This document shows positions 57,748 through 64,000 of a DNA stretch of 64,000 nucleotides, in pieces. Where the stretch lies: assembly GCA_035578175.1 (NCBI GenBank), contig JAQMRL010000001.1, forward strand, positions 435,698,045-435,762,044, in the 5' to 3' direction. Position numbers and translations under genes: made by a program. The stretch's first letter is position 1, and each line of letters opens with the position of its first letter. The notes below the pieces were generated by a model. It did no database searches. It was not told where the DNA came from and saw only the letters and a list, made by a program, of their open reading frames with translations. The DNA is from Catonia carolina. Its lineage: Eukaryota > Arthropoda > Insecta > Hemiptera > Achilidae.

Positions 57748-58141
57748 GTTGTTTAGCTCAATAGACAAAAGGCTGGTTTGAACCTCTAGAGGTTTTACTA
57801 AGTAAAACCGAGGAGTGAGATGGTTTACTATTGTCTTCCTCACTGATTTGAAAGAGTATGCTTATCTGAATGCCAGTCCCTCCGCAAAGCACCCACTTTC
57901 GACCTTGCAAATGACACCTTCACTTCATTCACCACAGTGTCTGGCTGTATAGTGAATTCATTACTCTCAGAGAAGATAACACTGACTAGCTTGTTTCATA
58001 CCTCTACCTCTTCTGTTCTTAAATAGATTAGTTATATAATTGGCTGACTATCTGATAAGAAACAGAATTATTTTTGTTGCCCTGGAACCAACAAATCGAG
58101 TGCAAATAATTTAACACTCAACCTGCCCGTTATGGGCAAGA
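57748..58141 (-). mobile_element. Family C SINE-like element
   Basis: Plus-strand start TTGTTTAGCTCAATAGACAA and end ACCTGCCCGTTATGGGCAAG; full length but diverged. It lies 100 bp from the solo LTR. Confidence 0.82.
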
Positions 58142-58586
58142 CTTTAAAAATATTACACTGATTAGGCCTATATTCAATAACATACGCTTACGATATTAAA
58201 CTAATCTCAAATAAAGGAATTCGGGTTTCTCCATTAAGAAGTTGAATAAAAATAACTATTCATTCTATGTGTGACGCGTGATGCTTTATACGTGACAATT
58301 CAGTTTCTTTCACTGTTCAGAAAGAGTACAAGGTGCACCTTAAGAAGTTTTACTACGATATTACGTAATTAATCTTGAAGTTCCAGAATTAACATGCATA
58401 AAATTTCAAATTAAGTTCCACTTTATTTTTGAGTTTTCAAATTCATATTTAATTTTAAAATAAATGAATCATAAGATCACTTTGGACTTACCGAGTACAT
58501 TATTATGGGGTTTCAATTAACCATTAAACAAAATGCACTCAGGAAATATGTAACAGAGTACTGTAACAGTCACACATTTTTCCTAC

Positions 58587-58788
58587 TACTGTCTGCCTAT
58601 AACTTGATGGCCTCCCGCAGAGAGGAGCAGGATCGGCCCGCTACTAGCCTACTCAATTACATTTCATTAGGTACCAATTCCAGTGTACTAGTTAGTAGTG
58701 GTACATAGTGAAATGTTTTTGAGAAGGCTAGTAGTGGGCCGATTCTGCTCCTCTCTGCGGGAGGCCATCAAGTTATAGGCAGACAGTA
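58587..58788. repeat. Fold-back repeat, ~85-bp arms
   Basis: ACTGTCTGCCTATAACTTGA ... GAGGAGCAGGATCGGCCCGC at the left returns inverted at 58727-58788. The pairing continues loosely inward to GTACC/GGTAC around a short centre. The 67-residue frame across it is a by-product. Confidence 0.85.
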
Positions 58789-58839
58789 TGTCACCAACAA
58801 CAACTATCTAACGACTTACTTTTACTATATCTCGGAGAT

Positions 58840-59231
58840 GTTGTTTAGGTCATCAGCCGAAAAGCTGGTTTGAACCTGTAGAGTTTTTACCAAGTAAAAC
58901 GAGGAGTGAGGTGGTTTACCATTGCCTTCCTCACTGAATAGAAAAATACGCTTATCAGCATGCCAGGCCCTCTGAAAAGCACATATTTTCCACTCTGCAA
59001 ATGACACCTTCACTTCATTCACCACAGGGTCTGGCTGTATAATGAAATCCATTACTTTCAGAGGAGATAACTCTGATTAGTGTCTTTTACACCTCTGCCT
59101 CTTCTGTTCTTAAATGATTCAGTCATTTAATTGGCTGACCATGTGATAAGAAACAGAACTATTTATTTTAGCCCTGCAACGAACAGGTTGAGAGTAAATA
59201 ATTTGACACTCCACCTGTCTGTTATGGGCAG
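58840..59231 (-). mobile_element. Family C SINE-like element with 11-bp TSD
   Basis: Exact duplication ATCTCGGAGAT at 58829-58839 and 59232-59242 fixes its length at 392 bp. The plus-strand start is GTTGTTTAGGTCATCAGCCG; the head on minus starts CTGCCCATAACAGACAGGTG. Confidence 0.9.
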
Positions 59232-59484
59232 ATCTCGGAGATATAGGCCTAATAAAATTTATTTATAATTTTTCGGATTAAATTTCAAATACATACTTTA
59301 ATCCGTACATGGAGCATAAGCATTTACAAACTAAAACTATAGCTTATTTGTGTGGATAATGCAGTGCCTTGTCGGCACCATGTCAATACAAGTAAATAAT
59401 TTTACTATTGCCTTCATTTGCTAAATATCATTCTTTTTTAACAGATGGTCAATTTAAAAAAATCTGAAACGTCTGAACCACCGA

Positions 59485-60050
59485 CAGCACTGCATTCGCT
59501 TTTCCTAGTCTGGTTCTTGGAGCTGATGAGTCTCACTACTTATCCAATACGGATGTAATTTCAGCACTTTAGTAGCCTTACCTACACTTTCATAAGATAG
59601 CTCAGTGTGGCTAACAAGTTTTCGAAGAAATTTTTTCGGAGAACGAAGAAGTTTTTCGTTTATCTTCAGTCATCCATTAAAACACTTGGACGGCCTGTGC
59701 GTTTACAGTCATCCACTCTTCCTATATCCCGAAAACGAATAAATAAACGAGATATAGTGAATTTGTTTAGCACATGAGCATCTGGAAAAGCATTTAAAAA
59801 CTTTTCTTTACACTTCGAATACGATTTCGATTGGCAGTAACTCACAAAAATGAACCACATTTTTCTTGCGTAAACGACGTCTCGGACTAAACAAACTGTT
59901 TCGTGCAACGCCCTCCTTTGACCGATGGCGTGATCTAGCAAAGCTACCATAATACAGTACTATCACACAATAAATTTCCCTACTAGCAATATCTTTCGCG
60001 ACTTCAAATGTCATTCCTGTAAAGCAGAAAAATTTGGGTTGCACGACTTT
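59485..60050 (-). pseudogene. DUF4817-domain transposase relic
   Basis: The minus-strand frame 59666-59950 reads MWFIFVSYCQSKSYSKCKEK, FLNAFPDAHVLNKFTISRLF and VDDCKRTGRPSVLMDD: the HTH DUF4817 domain. Out of frame, SPKKFLRKLVSHTELSYESV and KATKVLKLHPYWISS-THQLQEPD continue the usual arrangement. The family is an arthropod Tc1/mariner-related transposase. Stops and frameshifts, and the catalytic part is not found. No TIRs identified. Confidence 0.8.
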
Positions 60051-60671
60051 AAAGTCACTCTGTACTTTGATGGAAAATTTTAAGTTCCAAGAGGTAAATC
60101 AATAAGTTTGATACAATGACGATTATAACTTACTAAATACGTCAAAGAATTTTTCCAGATTGTCATTCTTTGTACAAGTTTTAATCCATTATTACTTTTG
60201 TCTACTTATACTTTTATTAATAAAAATACTTAAAAATTATCTTCTCTTTCTTATTTTAATCTTTATTATAGGCTTCGTACTTAATTCCATCTTTTCATTT
60301 AATCTGTCCACTAAATCCCTTTGAAACTTCTCATCCCTTGTTTTTTCACTCTTTTAATATTGTCATTAATTCTTTTAAGATAAGACTTTTACGACTTTTG
60401 GTGATCAGTCATTTTATTTGTCTTTTAATACTTAAAAAGAAAAAAGAATATCAGCGTAAAAAATTAATTAAAGTTGCAATTAACATTTAAATAAAAAAAT
60501 ATTTAGAGTGTGAAGCCCCAAACGTGATATTTTAACAATTGTGATAAAGTTTAAAACTGTTTTATAATGGTCTTTAATAAATTGTTACACAGTAAATAAT
60601 AAATAAAAGTAATTGTAGTAAATAGCTATATAAAAATTTAAACAGTTTTATTGAATTATGGGAAACGATCT
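60051..60671. other. AT-rich sequence without recognisable gene
   Basis: Nothing recognised. Confidence 0.5.
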
Positions 60672-60881
60672 ACTCTTTCATAGAATAACAAACTACTATT
60701 AAACAAATCAATATTAAAACCAATTTGGACGTATGGGATACAATTTAGGGGGAAGGAAAATCTCTCGAATGTAAAAATCTCGCAACGATTTTAATTTAAA
60801 CTATTCAGAACAATCTCTTTGCAGCATCTCTTTGGTTCATAAAAAACAACACAAACAACAGAGATTTAAACACTCCTGCAA
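60672..60881 (+). pseudogene. Jockey-type LINE RT fragment
   Basis: The plus-strand frame reads NKSILKPIWTYGIQFRGKEN then LSNVKISQRF and F-LFRTISLQHLFGS. This is the same region as at 26517 and 38400, decayed. Confidence 0.7.
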
Positions 60882-60885
60882 TTAA

Positions 60886-61420
60886 CACTTTCGAGACGAC
60901 AACCGTACGTGATACGGCCGTGATGATATACACCGAGTGACGGCAAACGTATGCCATACGGGCACGGCAATATACATCCCAAGACGGCAAACGTATCTCA
61001 TACGTTTGCTACTTTCACATTGTTATAAATGTGGCTACCCTCACGCTATCCATTTCCCGTTTTCACTGTTACTTAGTTCATTTTGTTCTCCGTTTACCTA
61101 CAGCGATAGTTGACCAAATCGATTATTATTTTCTGATATATTGACGAAACTATCGACCGCTACTTAATGAGCGAGATCGAAACGTAGCGTCTACTACCGA
61201 ATGCCGAGATAGCGGGTTACAAGGCCACGTTGTTTGCTGTGTATGTGTTTTACTGTTATTGTGAAATTATACATTTCATGAAACGATGTCTTGATATGCA
61301 TTAGATTGTTTTGCAGAAAATTCTGGGTCGGAATTAGATCACACGGACATTGATGAATCATACGATCCTGCGGAGAATGAAAGCGATATTGATATAAGTT
61401 TCATATAAAATTTTTCGGAA
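60886..61420 (+). mobile_element. piggyBac-like 5' end with acidic N-terminus
   Basis: Begins directly after TTAA (60882-60885) with CACTTTCGAGACGACAACCG. Then come three degenerate subterminal units, ACGGC(AAA)CGTA-n-ATACG, at about 60902, 60942 and 60990. Around 61312-61410 a plus-strand frame reads ENSGSELDHTDIDESYDPAE then NESDIDISFI before a stop, resembling the acidic N-terminus of piggyBac transposases. No catalytic domain follows and the 3' end was not located. Confidence 0.5.
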
Positions 61421-62041
61421 ATGTGTTAATTAGAGTGATTGTAAATATTATTATTTTATAAATAACTTAATAATTGACTTAAACTAAATATATGGTTAGA
61501 AAAAGAAAATTTCAAACTTTATTTTCATATTATACCCTTGTTGATAAGAACTGAAGTGACTGCACACTGATTTTTTGAAAAAGTTGAAAAAACGTCAGTC
61601 TACAGTGCAAGATACGTATAATTTACTTTAGTGTGTAGTGCACAGTCGTGAAAAAAATGGTAGACTGGAAAGTGTTTTACAGGAAATACAAATATCCAGT
61701 ACAAAATACCAAAAAAGACTTGAACCACACAAAAATCATCTGGCTATCTCACTTTTAAATAATTCAAACGACACTCACCGTCTGAAACGAAGACACCCTA
61801 CGGACTTATTTTAAAATGACAATACAATATTTTAAAATGACAAATAGTTCCTCCATCGAAAGGTTTTCTTGAGTCATAACATGTATAAAGCAAACGCATC
61901 TGCTTATATGATTTTAGGCAGGAATAGACTATTGTTTTTGCTGTATTAAAAATACAATTTGTTTTATAAAATAGACAAATAAATCAGGTTCATGAATATT
62001 TAAAAAAAATTTTTAATGTGTTAATTTTTTTAATTATCTGT
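61421..62041. other. AT-rich sequence, possible 3' part of the piggyBac-like element
   Basis: No frame or TIR assigned with confidence. Confidence 0.35.
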
Positions 62042-62272
62042 TAGTTCCAGGGCTACAAAAAATACTTTTGTTTCTTAACACTTGGTCAGCCAATTAAATG
62101 ATTGAATAATTTAAGAACAGATGAGGTGGAAGTGTAAAAGACACTAATCAGAGTTATATCATCTGAAAGTAATGAATTTCATTATCAAACTAGACCATGT
62201 GGTGAATGAATTTAAGGTATCATTTACAGGGTGGAAAATAAGTGCTTTTCAGAGGGCCTGGCATGCTGGTGA
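62042..62272 (+). repeat. Family C SINE-like element, truncated
   Basis: CCAGGGCTACAAAAAATACT through TCAGAGTTATATCATCTGAA to CAGAGGGCCTGGCATGCTGG, then it stops abruptly. The following GC-richer stretch (62273-62520) is unrelated and unassigned. Confidence 0.78.
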
Positions 62273-63074
62273 AGGCCAAGCCAGTTGCTGTGAGCACTGG
62301 GCTACGCATGCGCATACTTGACTTGGACCCCGCATACCCCTCCCACCCACAGTTAGATGTACAGTCAGAGTGTTGTTAAAAATTGACAACACCCATTGTA
62401 TTTTGTAGGCATGCTGTTCCATTGTTGATTACATACACTGCACTATTGCAGTACATACAAGACTATACTAATGCAGACGCTCGTTTTTCCTAGCGCTCTC
62501 TTTACGAAAATCAGGCCATACCTGTTTTTCCATTCTAGTGTTTAGAAAATGGTATTTGTTAGTTAGAGTGCTTGCTCATAATATAACTAGTTGTCGTAAA
62601 AATTTAAACTTTATTTAAAGAGAGACTGGATTAATTAAAAATGTATTTCTGTAGAAAGTGTAATGGAAATCCATATTTTTATGTAATGCAATACAAAATA
62701 ATTTAGAAAAAATTCTTTATCTTTAGATTTCAATTAAAACTTATCTAGTAATCATTTATAAAATATACTTTTTGTTTGTTTCAGGTATGGATGACTATAA
62801 ATTTCTAAAAAGAAACTTGCGTGGAAGTTGGTAAATAATAATACATGGATTTTTAGATTAAATTTGTTTTAATCATATATGACTTCTGGTCAGCTAGTTC
62901 AGCTAGTAAAAATGGCTTTGGGAGTGATTTCGAGCGAATTGGGAATTGGGTAAAAAGATCGGTTCTAATAGTCTACCAAATCGTTCGTACAATACGGCAC
63001 AATATATGTCTTTGCACAACACAGTTTTAAAAATAGTTAATGTTAGATTGAATTTGTATTAGTTTATAAGTTAA
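62273..63074. other. Unassigned sequence
   Basis: 62273-62520 is less AT-rich than the surroundings and not recognised. The rest is AT-rich without features. Confidence 0.45.
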
Positions 63075-63306
63075 CTAGCGGGTCCTGCGTGGCTTCGCCC
63101 ACGCAAACGTAAACGAAGAATCAGCTGTTTAAGTATACTCTCTGTATTTCTTATGGGAGGGTATTTTTGCGAATTCTACCATTTAAAATAAAAATTTTGC
63201 GAAATCCTTCCTTAGCGACAGGTTAGAAAACTTAAGTTGATTTATAAATCAGGACATCTCTTTTATATAATAGATAGCTCCCCGTCGTGGCTTCGCCCAT
63301 GCAATT
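63075..63306. repeat. Two direct GTGGCTTCGCCCAYGCAA motifs
   Basis: GTGGCTTCGCCCACGCAA at 63089-63106 and GTGGCTTCGCCCATGCAA at 63287-63304, 198 bp apart and each able to form a short GC hairpin. Such TGGCTTCGCCC motifs occur at the start of arthropod interspersed repeats; the family here is not determined. Confidence 0.6.
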
Positions 63307-63382
63307 TTAAGGCTATGATTCTGTATTTTAATTTGCTAATAACTTAAGTCACAAATCTAATTTTTTTGAATTACGTATAAAG

Positions 63383-63741
63383 AACGATTCACACGTCACC
63401 GTCACCGTTCCGAAACGGAACCGGTACGGTCACTCGAAGTCAAAAATGATGACAGTATTCACACATGTACCTCAGTTTTCCTTTCGTCAACCTCCATTCA
63501 GTCATTTTACATAGAGACAAATACGTCCGTAAAAAACAAAATATCGTCGAGAAAAAATATCGTTTTGACGGTTCGGTGACGGCGACAATACTGACGCGCC
63601 GGTTTTGGGGCGGTTCTGGTGCTCAGTGTAGACAATATCATTAATTTTTCAAGAAAGAACATTTTTCTGTGACTGATACTTGTCTTCTCGGAATTACGGA
63701 ACTGAGACGTGACGTGGACGGATGTGTGTAAATCGACCCTT
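63383..63741. mobile_element. Candidate short TIR element
   Basis: The left end GAACGATTCACACGTCACCG is matched, inverted and imperfectly, by GGTCGATTTACACACATCCG at the right. The interior is GC-richer with repeated CACCGTC/GACGGTG words. The style recalls nonautonomous PIF/Harbinger elements, but the TSD is unclear. Confidence 0.45.
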
Positions 63742-64000
63742 ATGGTAAAAACATAAAAAAGAGAAGGATTATAATACCATAATGCCTGAATTTACATAAA
63801 TAACTGTTGTTTTATTTTAATTTAAGTTAGATTTAAGAAAATAACTTTACCCTACGCATTTTACTGAATTGGTTGACACATTTTTTTTTAAATTAAATTT
63901 TAATTGTTCGGTTGCAAAAATCATTTTTACAATGTCAGTCAAATACATTATGTGACCTAAGCAATGAGATTCGTATGTTGAATAATATGTAATAATAATA
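63742..64000. other. AT-rich sequence to window end
   Basis: Nothing recognised. Confidence 0.5.

Noticed and set aside
1..64000. CRISPR array, bacterial operons, prophage or plasmid origin
   Set aside because: No regular spaced repeats, ribosome-binding-site-led genes or prokaryotic gene density; the window is eukaryotic.

Overview
The window is AT-rich, intron- or intergenic-type DNA from an animal, almost certainly an insect. The evidence is the repeat content: mariner transposases of the SETMAR-like type, DUF4817-type transposases, Jockey-type LINE 3' ends, tRNA-derived SINEs with A/B boxes, an 8-bp-TSD hAT and TTAA-flanked elements. A hemipteran is a reasonable guess from the repeat style but is not proven here. 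I found no confident host protein-coding gene, rRNA, functional tRNA, CRISPR array or bacterial-style operon. Nearly every longer reading frame is a fragment of, or a chance frame inside, a mobile element.

Layout. 1-5300: two copies (~1190-2010, 4342-5307) of an unclassified ~1-kb noncoding repeat (called family R here), a fold-back repeat and an LTR-like promoter/poly(A) unit. 6700-8620: SINE-like family C copies, a ~225-bp-arm palindrome carrying one of them, and a Jockey LINE tail. 9387-16141: two 933-bp mariner copies with unusually long (~185 bp) terminal inverted repeats; a young internally deleted LTR retrotransposon sits inside the second, and a GC-rich solo LTR (11136-11810) lies between them. 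16540-21170: family R, a hAT relic with perfect TSD, tRNA-SINEs and a recent tandem duplication. 22149-28188: a pair of TTAA-type MITEs in opposite orientation and LINE relics. 28742-36705: family R with a nested SINE, a third mariner, several LINE reverse-transcriptase tails and a DUF4817 transposon. 38230-50057: LINE tails, SINEs and the first of two ~700-bp TIR elements (second at 51664). 52741-63741: family R, a LINE tail, the second GC-rich solo LTR, SINE-like copies, a fold-back repeat, a DUF4817 pseudogene and a piggyBac-like 5' end.

The elements do not form a pathway. Their relationship is nesting, which gives relative ages: LTR element into mariner (TSD TTGG), SINE into family R (14-bp TSD), family C into the palindrome (8-bp TSD). 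The most unusual items are (1) the mariner lineage whose 5' end was replaced by an inverted copy of its own 3' end and which then appears at two loci with the same junction; (2) a solo-LTR family carrying an exact replication-dependent histone mRNA 3' stem-loop sequence near its end, with no AATAAA visible; (3) an LTR pair identical for 481 bp and then abruptly different; (4) long palindromes able to form hairpin RNA.

End positions of diverged repeats were read by eye and are approximate unless a target-site duplication is quoted.
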